From: Nitrospinota bacterium
GTDB taxonomy: Bacteria > UBA8248 > JACPRG01
Length of the DNA: 6,063 nucleotides
Reading direction: 5' to 3'
NCBI GenBank assembly: GCA_030740135.1
Contig: JASLXW010000257.1
Span: 1 to 6,063 of the forward strand
The position numbers and the translations under genes are program-made. Within the stretch, counting starts at the first letter, position 1. Each line of letters opens with the position of its first letter. The notes beneath the pieces are model-generated. The model searched no databases. It worked only from the letters and a program-made list of their open reading frames with translations, and had not been told where the DNA came from. Positions 1 to 5,864 of the stretch are shown here, piece after piece.

Positions 1-945
1 GACCCCGTCGCCCACTTCGACGAGGAGGAAATTGGCTTGACTGGGCACGTATGGGATTCCCATTTCGTCCAGACGGCCGCAGAGGAAATCGAGGCCGGAG
101 GCGTTGAGCCGGACTGATTCTTCTATGTGATCAACGTCCTTTAAGGCCGCCAGGGCGGCCGCGAGCGCCAGGCTGTTGACGTTGAAGGGCTCCCTCAGCT
201 TTTCCACCACCTTGACGGCATCCGGATGACCCGCGCCGAACCCGATGCGGATCCCCGCCAATCCATAGGCCTTGGAAAAAGTTCTCAAAACAAAGAGGTT
301 TGGGAAATCCGCAATGAACCGGAACCCGTCGGGGTAGCCGGACATCGTCGGATAGTGCGCATAGGCTTCATCCAAGACGACGGTGACGCGGGCGGGGACA
401 CTCGCCAGGAACGCCCCCAGCCGCTTCTCGTCCACGGCCGTTCCCGTGGGATTGTTGGGGTTGGCCAGAAACACCATCTTGGTGCGAGAGGTGATCCGCT
501 CGGCCATTCCCTCGAGGTCGTTGACGAAGTCCCTCAGGGGAACGACAATGCGCTCCGCCTGACAGAGCTGGGGGACGATGTGGAACACGACAAATGCGGC
601 GTCCCCCATAACGGCCTGGTCCCCCGGGTCCAGAAACGCCTTGCCGATGTTCTCCAACACCTCGTTCGTGCCGTTGCCCAGCGTGAAATTCTCGGGTGAA
701 AGCCCGAACCGGTCTGCCAGGGCCCGCTTGAGGTGATAACCGCCGCCGTCCGGGTATCGGTTCAGTCCCTCCAGCCCGCCCTTGATGGCTTTCAACGCCT
801 GTGGAGACGGCCCCAGGGGGTTCTCGTTGGACGCCAGCTTGACGGACCCGGAGATCCCGAGCTCCCGCTCGACCTCGTCGATGGGCTTTCCGGCGTCGTA
901 GAAGATGATGTCCCGGGTCTTGGCCGCGGCAATCGGGGCGCTCAT
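1..945 (-). CDS. hisC: Histidinol-phosphate / aromatic aminotransferase (HisC family), 3' end cut by window
   Basis: A PLP-dependent fold-type I aminotransferase. HisC converts imidazole-acetol phosphate to histidinol phosphate using glutamate. Copies next to pheA often serve, or also serve, in aromatic amino acid transamination (phenylpyruvate to phenylalanine). The 315 codons visible show SNENPLGPSP (39-48), RYPDGGGYHLK (63-73), GNGTNE (90-95), NPNNPTG (162-168), the PLP-contacting LDEAYAHY (191-198), and TFSKAYGLAGIRIGF (222-236) with the Schiff-base lysine at K225 and a phosphate-binding arginine at R233. Family members are about 350-370 residues, so roughly the last 40-50 are missing beyond the left edge. 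The ATG at 945-943 overlaps the pheA stop as ATGA, and an AGAGGG ribosome site lies at 958-953, seven bases upstream. Both indicate translational coupling to pheA. The family is certain. Whether the main substrate is histidinol phosphate or an aromatic keto acid cannot be settled here. Confidence 0.93.
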   Translation of the reverse strand, partial: MSAPIAAAKTRDIIFYDAGKPIDEVERELGISGSVKLASNENPLGPSPQALKAIKGGLEGLNRYPDGGGYHLKRALADRFGLSPENFTLGNGTNEVLENIGKAFLDPGDQAVMGDAAFVVFHIVPQLCQAERIVVPLRDFVNDLEGMAERITSRTKMVFLANPNNPTGTAVDEKRLGAFLASVPARVTVVLDEAYAHYPTMSGYPDGFRFIADFPNLFVLRTFSKAYGLAGIRIGFGAGHPDAVKVVEKLREPFNVNSLALAAALAALKDVDHIEESVRLNASGLDFLCGRLDEMGIPYVPSQANFLLVEVGDGV

Positions 946-2000
946 GAATCGGCCCTCTGATAAGAGCCCAGGTGCTTGAAAAAACGCGAAGATTTCTTGA
1001 ATTCCCGAAGCGCCCGTTTGACGGGGGGATCGCCGATATGCCCTTCCAGGTCAACGTAGAACGTGTACTCCCAGGGCTTTTCCCGGCCGGGGCGCGATTC
1101 GATCTTCATCAGGTTGACCCGGTGCTTTGAAAACGGTTCGAGCATCCGCACGAGGGCGCCGACTTCGTGCCGCACGGAGAACGCGATGGACGTTTTGTCC
1201 CGGCCCGTCCGGGCGGCCGGCCCGCGGCCCAGGATCAGAAACCGCGTGATGTTCTGCCCGGCCCCCGAGCTTCCGTCAATCTTGGACGCCAGGATCGACA
1301 GGCCGTACCGCCTCGCCGCCCAGTCGGACGCGATTGCGGCCGCCTGCTTGGATCGCCGGGCCCGGGCGGCCCCATCGGCCGTGCTGGAGGTTTCCCGCAG
1401 CTTCGCCTCGGGGAGATGGGTCGTCAGCCAAGCCCGGCACTGGCCGAAGGCCTGGGGATGCGAGAAGACCTCTTTCACCTGCGTTAAGGACTCCCCGCGG
1501 GACAACAGGTAATGATCGATGGGGGTCACGATCTCCCCGACAATCTCCAGGGCGGCTTCGAGCAGGAGATCCAGCGTGTGGCTGACGACGCCTTCGATCG
1601 TGTTCTCCGCCGGCACGACCCCATTCAACGCCCCGCCGGTCTCCACCCGGTGAAAGATGTCTTCGAGACCATCACAGGGCGCAAAATCCCAGGAGTCGCC
1701 GAACCGGGCCAGGGCGGCCTGATGTGTAAACGTGCCTTCCGGCCCGAGGAAAGCGACCAAGCGCTCCGCCACGATGGAGGCGGCGCCGCGATCGATCTCC
1801 TCGAAGACCCTCCTGGCGGCCCGCACGGGAAATACTCCGCGGTGATTCGTGAGGGCGCGCTGTCCAAGCTGATTGAGATCCCGAGGCAACTTTTCAGCCG
1901 AAACGGTCCGCAGAATGGCCGCGCGCTTCTCCAGCAGCGCCAACAGGGAAGCGTCCACCGCGGCAACCCGATCTTTCCAGTCTTTGACGCGCTTCCCCAC
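942..2000 (-). CDS. pheA: Bifunctional chorismate mutase / prephenate dehydratase (P-protein)
   Basis: A cytoplasmic enzyme of phenylalanine synthesis: chorismate to prephenate (N-terminal AroQ-type domain), then prephenate to phenylpyruvate. It has 352 residues, close to the family norm of about 360. Residues 5-80 form the chorismate mutase-like helices. Residues 83-258 are the dehydratase, with FLGPEGTFTHQAA (84-96), VPAENTIEGVVSHTLD (129-144), VFSHPQAFGQCR (178-189) and the catalytic TRF motif (252-254). Residues 269-345 are an ACT regulatory domain with GAL (281-283) and ESRP (301-304), the phenylalanine-binding signature, so feedback inhibition is likely. Start: GTG at 2000-1998 behind a strong GGGGAGGGG (2015-2007). 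The frame is closed by a stop about 40 bases upstream, with no better start between. The mutase domain is odd: its helix 1-helix 2 connection is short and helix-3 active-site positions are not conserved (see findings). The gene overlaps hisC by ATGA and is probably co-transcribed with it. Confidence 0.95.
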   Translation of the reverse strand: MGKRVKDWKDRVAAVDASLLALLEKRAAILRTVSAEKLPRDLNQLGQRALTNHRGVFPVRAARRVFEEIDRGAASIVAERLVAFLGPEGTFTHQAALARFGDSWDFAPCDGLEDIFHRVETGGALNGVVPAENTIEGVVSHTLDLLLEAALEIVGEIVTPIDHYLLSRGESLTQVKEVFSHPQAFGQCRAWLTTHLPEAKLRETSSTADGAARARRSKQAAAIASDWAARRYGLSILASKIDGSSGAGQNITRFLILGRGPAARTGRDKTSIAFSVRHEVGALVRMLEPFSKHRVNLMKIESRPGREKPWEYTFYVDLEGHIGDPPVKRALREFKKSSRFFKHLGSYQRADS

Positions 2001-2006
2001 CCCGAT

Positions 2007-2015
2007 CCCCTCCCC
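2007..2015 (-). promoter_or_regulatory. Ribosome binding site that fixes the pheA GTG start
   Basis: On the minus strand GGGGAGGGG lies six bases before the GTG at 2000. It is the only good purine-rich site in this leader. No ATG lies in frame between it and the upstream in-frame TAG, so it supports the non-ATG start. Confidence 0.7.
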
Positions 2016-2037
2016 GTCAGGACCAAACCAAACTCTC

Positions 2038-2065
2038 TATCTAATTCAAAATCCGTAAGTTTCAA
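2038..2065 (-). promoter_or_regulatory. Candidate sigma70-type promoter for pheA-hisC
   Basis: Reading the minus strand, TTGAAA (2065-2060) matches four to five positions of a -35 box. Sixteen bases later TAGATA (2043-2038) matches three of six -10 positions. This AT-rich patch is unusual in such GC-rich DNA and lies about 40-65 bases before the pheA start. It would give pheA-hisC its own transcript, separate from the TPR gene upstream. The -10 match is weak, so this is only a candidate. Confidence 0.3.
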
Positions 2066-2071
2066 GTATGC

Positions 2072-2089
2072 CGCGCGGGAATCCGCGCG
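2072..2089 (-). terminator. GC-rich hairpin after the TPR/LytR_C gene, possible terminator
   Basis: CGCGCGG (2072-2078) and CCGCGCG (2083-2089) form a perfect 7-bp stem around a GAAT loop, 17 bases past the stop codon of the gene ending at 2106. In the minus direction no run of T follows directly (the next bases are GCATACTTGAAAC). It is therefore not a textbook intrinsic terminator and may be only a weak pause or transcript-end hairpin. Confidence 0.35.
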
Positions 2090-2105
2090 CGGGACGGTCC
2101 ATGGG

Positions 2106-3701
2106 TCAAGGCGAGGCCCGGTCCTTCCCCACCACCAGGATGATGTCGTAGACGGAGCGCCATTTCAGGGGGCGCAAGAGAAGACGACGGCCCGGGATTG
2201 CGCCGGCCACCTGTTCGGCGCGCCGCTCGGAATCCTTTTTGTAATAAAGGACCGTCCGTCTCCATAGCCCTTTATCACTCTTGCCGATCCGCGCGATCCG
2301 AAACCCCTTCGAGGTCAAAAGGGTCTTCACCCGGCGCGCAGCGGACATATCGCCGCTGCCGTCCAAGATCTGAATGCGCTCCGGGGCGGACGCCGCTTTC
2401 GCCGAGGACCCATTCCCCGCCTTGGCGAACCGCGACGCCTCGGCCCCCGAGGGGCGCTCTCCCCAGCCCTCTTTCTTCAAGGCGGGATTCATCACGAAAA
2501 GCTCCCGGCCGAAGAACCCTTTTTCCCGCGGCGCCGCCCGCGGCTTCGGCTTTCGCCGTTTTGGGCCGACCAGCAGAGGGGGCGACGCCGGAAACCCCGG
2601 CGGGGCCTTCGGCGGCGGCCAGCCATCGGGCGAAACCCGGGGAGGAGGCGGGAGCGGACCGACCTTCGGCGAAGCGGCCCCCCTTTTCCTGTTCCGCGCC
2701 GGGCGGCCCGCGGCCGAACTCGCCGATTTCAATCCCTTCGCGGCCCCGGCCTTCGCTCTTCCGTTCGAAGATTCCTTCAACTTCTTCGAAGCTTCCTTCA
2801 ACTTCGCGGTCCGAAGGTCTCCCTTCAGCCCGAGCCTCTTTCGGATTTGCGCGAGGGTGTCCAAATACCCCGCCGTCTTCGGCCGCAACGCCAACGCCTT
2901 TTCAATCAACGAAAGGCCCTTTTTCGGATCACCCCGCCGCGCGGCATACAGCAAAGCGAGATTATTCAAGACATCGTGTTGCCGGGGGTTCAGTTCAAGG
3001 CCGAATTCGTAGCTCTTGATGGCCTGGTCCCACCTTTTCTCCAATTCGAAAATCCGTCCGATCATCCGATAGCCGAGACTGGAATTGGGATGAAACCCGA
3101 TGAGCTGCTGATAGGCCTCCGACGCCCGCCGGTATTCACGGCGTTGTTCATAGATCCTCCCGATCAGGGCCAGACCCTTTGCGTGGTCCGGATTGAGAAT
3201 CAAGTCTCTTTCCACCTTGCGGAGCGCCTTGACGTTCTTGCCCGCTTTGTGCAACGCCCAGGCCTGGCGGTAAAAATCAAACGTGGACCGTTGATAAATC
3301 GAGTAGGCCTCCCCGTCGGGCACAATTTGCGTATGTCCCCCCAGGGGGAGATCCGCCAGGTCGATCCTGACTTCAGGCGGAAGCGCTCGGACCTGCTTTT
3401 CCAACAACGTCCGCACCCTGGCGATCCCTCTCGCCCCCAGGGCCAAAGGGGCGTCCTTGGCCAATCGGGACAGGATGGTTTCAGCCGCCTTTCGGTCGGA
3501 AACCGTCACAACGCGCACGGCGGTGTGGCCCCCGGCTGAAACCGGAGGCGGCATTAGCGAAACAAGCCAAAAGATAACAACAGGTTGGAGGATTAGACCC
3601 AGGCTTGGCTTCGGCACGTGGCAACTCGACAGGGGGGAGCTTTTCTCTCGCGGCGACGCGGAATCACCCGCCGCGCGGCAAACTCCGTACGAGTTTAGCA
3701 T
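2106..3701 (-). CDS. Exported parvulin-like / TPR / LytR_C-domain protein
   Basis: A protein of 531 residues that I recognise by domains, not by name. A long N-region precedes a hydrophobic stretch (about 33-50) ending PPPVSAGG, a likely signal peptide cut near residue 56 or an uncleaved anchor, so it probably acts in the envelope. Residues 61-140 look like a worn PpiC/parvulin domain: AVRVVTVSDRKAAETILSRL, then LPPEV...LADLPLGGHTQIV. About four TPR units span 141-290 (motifs such as GRIYEQRREYRRASEAYQQL). A heptad KLKEASK-KLKESSN follows, then a basic, proline-rich linker (about 314-430). Residues 441-528 fit the LytR_C (LytR/CpsA/Psr C-terminal) domain: IQILDGSG at the start, RTVLYYKK, and VYDIILVVGKD at the end. 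Start: ATG at 3701-3699 behind AGGGGA. An ATG 46 codons upstream is in frame but lacks a site and would run through the divergent promoter region. The gene is transcribed away from the AllH-like gene. Function is unknown; it is perhaps a cell-envelope scaffold. Confidence 0.85.
   Translation of the reverse strand: MLNSYGVCRAAGDSASPREKSSPLSSCHVPKPSLGLILQPVVIFWLVSLMPPPVSAGGHTAVRVVTVSDRKAAETILSRLAKDAPLALGARGIARVRTLLEKQVRALPPEVRIDLADLPLGGHTQIVPDGEAYSIYQRSTFDFYRQAWALHKAGKNVKALRKVERDLILNPDHAKGLALIGRIYEQRREYRRASEAYQQLIGFHPNSSLGYRMIGRIFELEKRWDQAIKSYEFGLELNPRQHDVLNNLALLYAARRGDPKKGLSLIEKALALRPKTAGYLDTLAQIRKRLGLKGDLRTAKLKEASKKLKESSNGRAKAGAAKGLKSASSAAGRPARNRKRGAASPKVGPLPPPPRVSPDGWPPPKAPPGFPASPPLLVGPKRRKPKPRAAPREKGFFGRELFVMNPALKKEGWGERPSGAEASRFAKAGNGSSAKAASAPERIQILDGSGDMSAARRVKTLLTSKGFRIARIGKSDKGLWRRTVLYYKKDSERRAEQVAGAIPGRRLLLRPLKWRSVYDIILVVGKDRASP
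2772..2805 (-). repeat. Short direct repeat encoding a charged heptad
   Basis: The 13-mer TTCCTTCAACTTC (plus-strand reading) occurs at 2772-2784 and 2793-2805, exactly 21 bases apart. It encodes two copies of KLKE(A/S)S on the minus strand, at the junction between the TPR domain and the proline-rich linker. It looks like a local seven-codon duplication extending an amphipathic helix. Confidence 0.6.
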
Positions 3702-3756
3702 CTTTTCCCCTATCGTTCCTCTTTCCGAATTCCATGAATCCCGGCGTGGTAAAGGG

Positions 3757-3770
3757 GTCAATGGATTGAC
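3757..3770. promoter_or_regulatory. 14-bp dyad in the divergent promoter region
   Basis: GTCAAT-GG-ATTGAC is a perfect inverted repeat with a two-base centre. It sits between the minus-strand TPR gene (start 3701) and the plus-strand AllH-like gene. Each arm supplies a TTGAC for the -35 box of a promoter reading outward on its own strand. A regulator bound here could cover both promoters, so it is a plausible operator. No regulator gene lies in the window to test this. Confidence 0.4.
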
Positions 3771-3794
3771 GGGAACCGTCCCGCCGATGAAAAT
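3766..3794 (+). promoter_or_regulatory. Candidate sigma70-type promoter for the AllH-like gene
   Basis: TTGACG (3766-3771, five of six -35 positions) is followed after 17 bases by GAAAAT (3789-3794, four of six -10 positions). Transcription would begin near 3801. GGGGAGA at 3824-3830 is then a possible ribosome site in the leader of the AllH-like gene. The spacing is ideal and the boxes are fair. Confidence 0.45.
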
Positions 3795-3893
3795 GCGCTC
3801 GATTCCGGATAACGGGATGTTACGGGGAGACCCCATCAAATCACCGCCGATCGCTGGATACGCGCCCTGACCATCACGCCCTGGGCCCTCCGG

Positions 3894-4859
3894 GTGTTGG
3901 ACCGACTATCGGATACGCCGGTTCGAGCCCGCGATGAGACCCCCGGGAGCGGGACCTCCCGCGTCCCGGCCCCGAAAGTCCTGGCGGTTTTCGAACGGTC
4001 CTGTTACGCGGGGTCCGGCCCGGACCTCCTCCTGTGCCTGGGTCTTCCGGAGATCGGCCGGGGCCCCCTGAACCTATTGATCGATTTGCCTCCGGGGACA
4101 AGCTTCGGACAACTCGGTCTGCGAAAAGGGGAGCCGTTCAAGAGGGAACCCGGCGGATCGCTGACGCTCGGGGGTCTTCGCGTCCTTCTGGACGGGGCGG
4201 AGATCTGGACGCCGGAAATGCCCGCGCCCGCAAGGACCGACGCCGAGACGACCCGCCTTCGCATCCGCTCCCTGGCCCGGGCGATTGAATCCCATCCCAA
4301 CCCGCCGGGGCTTGGAGGTCTCGCCTTTCCCGCCCTGGCCGCCCGTTCGGCGGACATCGCGTCCGCGCTCTCCCCGCTCGCGACGCGGGCGCTTCCATAC
4401 GCCTGCGACTTTTCCTCGGGCATGGAAAGTGGGAAAACGGACCTCGTGCGGAAAGGGGCAAAGGGCCTGATCGGCCTGGGTCCGGGCCTGACGCCCGCGG
4501 GGGACGACTTTCTCGGCGGATGCCTAACCGCTCTGCGGTGCGCGGAAAATGGGGGGGGATTCGAGACAAGCGAGCTGAATCGGGCCGCGGCCGAGATCCG
4601 AGACCTGGCCGCCGGCCGGACCCCCCTGATCAGCGAGGCCCTGCTGCGCCGCGCCGTGGAAGGCGCCTCTGCGGAATCCGTTCACCGCCTGCTCACCGCC
4701 ATCCTGTCGGGGTCGGGGCCGGCTGAGCCGGGCGTCCTGGGAAGCGCCGTCCGGGATTTGGCCCGACACGGGCATTCCTCGGGGTGGGACGCCCTTGCGG
4801 GCGTCGCCTGGGCACTCCGATCCATCCTGGAGAGAATCGGCGGAACAACCGCCCTGTGA
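3894..4859 (+). CDS. DUF2877 / AllH-like protein (oxamate carbamoyltransferase subunit family)
   Basis: 321 residues from the GTG at 3894. The family (Pfam DUF2877) includes E. coli YlbF/AllH, which works with AllF (FdrA) and AllG (YlbE) in oxamate carbamoyl transfer during allantoin breakdown. Seen here: the signature GLGPGLTPAGDDFLGG (194-209), GRTPLISEALLRRA (241-254) and GHSSGWDALAGVAWAL (293-308), plus an N-terminal VLAVFERSCYAG (29-40) and LLIDLPPGTSF (61-71). The true start is unclear. The frame is open back to 3813, and the residues encoded just before 3894 (ALTITPWALRVL) look like the family's usual N-terminus, yet no ATG, GTG or TTG lies there; CTG 3867 or ATC 3840 are the options. 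No AllF, AllG or carbamate kinase gene is adjacent, so the oxamate role is not established. A G8 run at 4551-4558 lies inside the gene. The product is likely cytoplasmic. Confidence 0.82.
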   Translation: MLDRLSDTPVRARDETPGSGTSRVPAPKVLAVFERSCYAGSGPDLLLCLGLPEIGRGPLNLLIDLPPGTSFGQLGLRKGEPFKREPGGSLTLGGLRVLLDGAEIWTPEMPAPARTDAETTRLRIRSLARAIESHPNPPGLGGLAFPALAARSADIASALSPLATRALPYACDFSSGMESGKTDLVRKGAKGLIGLGPGLTPAGDDFLGGCLTALRCAENGGGFETSELNRAAAEIRDLAAGRTPLISEALLRRAVEGASAESVHRLLTAILSGSGPAEPGVLGSAVRDLARHGHSSGWDALAGVAWALRSILERIGGTTAL

Positions 4860-4865
4860 TGAGAC

Positions 4866-4900
4866 AGACAAAATCCCATTGGTGGAGACCAACCTTGTCT
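4866..4900 (+). other. Nested hairpin between the AllH-like and transporter genes
   Basis: AGACAA (4866-4871) pairs with TTGTCT (4895-4900), and inside it TTGGT (4879-4883) pairs with ACCAA (4888-4892) around GGAG. An alternative outer pairing is GAGACA (4861-4866) with TGTCTC (4896-4901). It begins within seven bases of the AllH-like stop codon. There is no T-run after it, so a standard intrinsic terminator is doubtful. It may end, stabilise or separate the two transcripts. Confidence 0.35.
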
Positions 4901-4916
4901 CGCCGGCCTCCCTCTG

Positions 4917-4927
4917 TCACAGTGTGA
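4917..4927. promoter_or_regulatory. Perfect 11-base palindrome upstream of the transporter gene
   Basis: TCACA-G-TGTGA lies 41 bases before the TTG start of the EamA gene. The half-sites resemble those of CRP/FNR-type regulators but point the opposite way round (CRP is TGTGA-N6-TCACA). It could bind another dimeric regulator or be chance. No clear promoter was found beside it. Confidence 0.25.
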
Positions 4928-4967
4928 ACGGCGCAGCCCGACGGGCGCCCTGAAAGGAAATCCGGAC

Positions 4968-5834
4968 TTGCCAATCTTTTGGGGGCTGATGGCCGCCGTA
5001 TCTTTTTCCATCGGCCAGACCCTCATCAGCCAATCCCTCCGTTACTCGAACGCCACGACCGCCGCCTGGTTCACGTCGGGGGCCAGCGGCCTGATCCTCT
5101 GGCTCATCGCCCTCGCGAGCCCCATGCCGGAATTCACCGGGCGGCTCATCCTGGGTGCTTCGGCCGCCGCGCTGTTCTCCCCCTTTCTGGCCCGGATTTC
5201 GCTCTACATGGCGTACTCACGAATGGGCCTTTCAAGACCCACGGTCGTCGCCGGAACCTCGCCGGTTTGGGCCACGATTCTGGCGATCCTTTTTCTGGGC
5301 GAGCCGTTGTCGGTTCCCATCGCGCTCGGGACGCTGTCGACGACGGCCGGCGTGGTCCTCCTGGCGTACGAGAAGCTCCCCCGGACGGACTGGAAGAAGA
5401 TTCACCTGACCTTCGCCCTGTTCGCGGCCATCTGCTTCGGGATGCGGGACGTGGTCGGCCGGTTCAGCGTGCAGGGGTTCGCCTCGCCGCTCGTCGCCGC
5501 CGCCCTGGTGCCGACCATCGCCTCCATCCTTCTCTCGTGCCTCTTTTTTATCCGGAACGATCCCTTTCGGTGCCATCTGGAAAGAAAGGCCCTGCCGAAT
5601 TTCTGCATCGCGTCGCTGTTCTACGTGAACGCTTACTTTTCCATGTTCACCGCCCTGCACGGCAGCCAGGTCGTCTTCGTCACGGCGGCCATTCACGCCG
5701 CCCCCCTGTTCACATTGCTCCTGAGCTATCTATTCCTGCGGAAGCAGGAGCGGCTGAGCGTCCGGGTGGTCGGCGGCGCCTTCCTCGTTGTCCTGGGCGT
5801 AACGGCCATCGCGCTTGCGCGCCCTGGGGCGTAG
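4968..5834 (+). CDS. EamA / DMT-superfamily transporter
   Basis: An inner-membrane protein of 288 residues, typical of ten-helix drug/metabolite transporters built from two EamA repeats. Predicted helices lie near 2-20, 32-50, 60-80, 88-110, 115-133, 145-160, 173-194, 208-226, 232-256 and 264-284. The first repeat ends in the family pattern SPVWATILAILFLGEPLS (98-115), with a glycine-rich helix 5. The second repeat has the matching AAPLFTLLLSYLFLRKQERLS (244-264). The substrate cannot be read from sequence; relatives move amino acids, purines, metabolites or nucleotide sugars. Start: TTG at 4968 with AAGGA nine bases upstream; ATG at 4989 (residue 8) is the alternative and would leave helix 1 nearly intact. 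It follows the AllH-like gene on the same strand after 108 bases, so shared expression is possible but unproven. The stop is TAG, whereas the three other complete genes in the window end in TGA. Confidence 0.92.
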   Translation: MPIFWGLMAAVSFSIGQTLISQSLRYSNATTAAWFTSGASGLILWLIALASPMPEFTGRLILGASAAALFSPFLARISLYMAYSRMGLSRPTVVAGTSPVWATILAILFLGEPLSVPIALGTLSTTAGVVLLAYEKLPRTDWKKIHLTFALFAAICFGMRDVVGRFSVQGFASPLVAAALVPTIASILLSCLFFIRNDPFRCHLERKALPNFCIASLFYVNAYFSMFTALHGSQVVFVTAAIHAAPLFTLLLSYLFLRKQERLSVRVVGGAFLVVLGVTAIALARPGA

Positions 5835-5840
5835 CGGTTT

Positions 5841-5861
5841 CCGGGCGCGGCCGGCGCCTGG
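5841..5861 (+). other. GC-rich hairpin just after the transporter stop codon
   Basis: CCGGGCGC (5841-5848) pairs with GCGCCTGG (5854-5861) as an eight-base stem with one G-T pair and a five-base loop, beginning six bases after the TAG at 5834. No T-run follows. It lies where the 5' coding part or leader of the DM13 gene would be expected, so it may be a structured leader rather than a terminator. Confidence 0.3.
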
Positions 5862-5864
5862 TAG

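Noticed and set aside
226..960. Long open frames on both strands across the hisC region (e.g. plus 226-699, minus 368-1054)
   Set aside because: They are out-of-phase readings of the hisC gene. Only the minus-strand frame from 945 gives the aminotransferase motifs. Arg/Gly/Pro-rich composition is typical of shadows in GC-rich DNA.
2001..2105. Phenylalanine leader-peptide attenuator or T-box before pheA
   Set aside because: The 105-base gap has no short reading frame rich in Phe codons, no T-box motif and no terminator with a T-run near the start codon.
1512..2267. Plus-strand open frame of 251 codons antisense to pheA and the end of the TPR gene
   Set aside because: It spans two well-supported minus-strand genes and their gap, and has no recognisable domain and no ribosome site.
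2198..3019. Plus-strand open frames of over 200 codons antisense to the TPR/LytR_C gene
   Set aside because: Low-complexity Ser/Pro/Arg translation mirrors the lysine/proline-rich linker on the coding strand. The minus strand carries real TPR and LytR_C motifs.
3702..3839. Longer N-terminus for the TPR/LytR_C protein from an in-frame ATG at 3839
   Set aside because: It would put 46 extra residues without recognisable features before the signal-like segment, lacks a good ribosome site, and would run through the divergent promoter and dyad. The ATG at 3701 has AGGGGA at good spacing.
4917..4927. CRP/FNR operator at TCACAGTGTGA
   Set aside because: The half-sites are in reversed order and one base apart, unlike TGTGA-N6-TCACA, so it is listed only as a palindrome.
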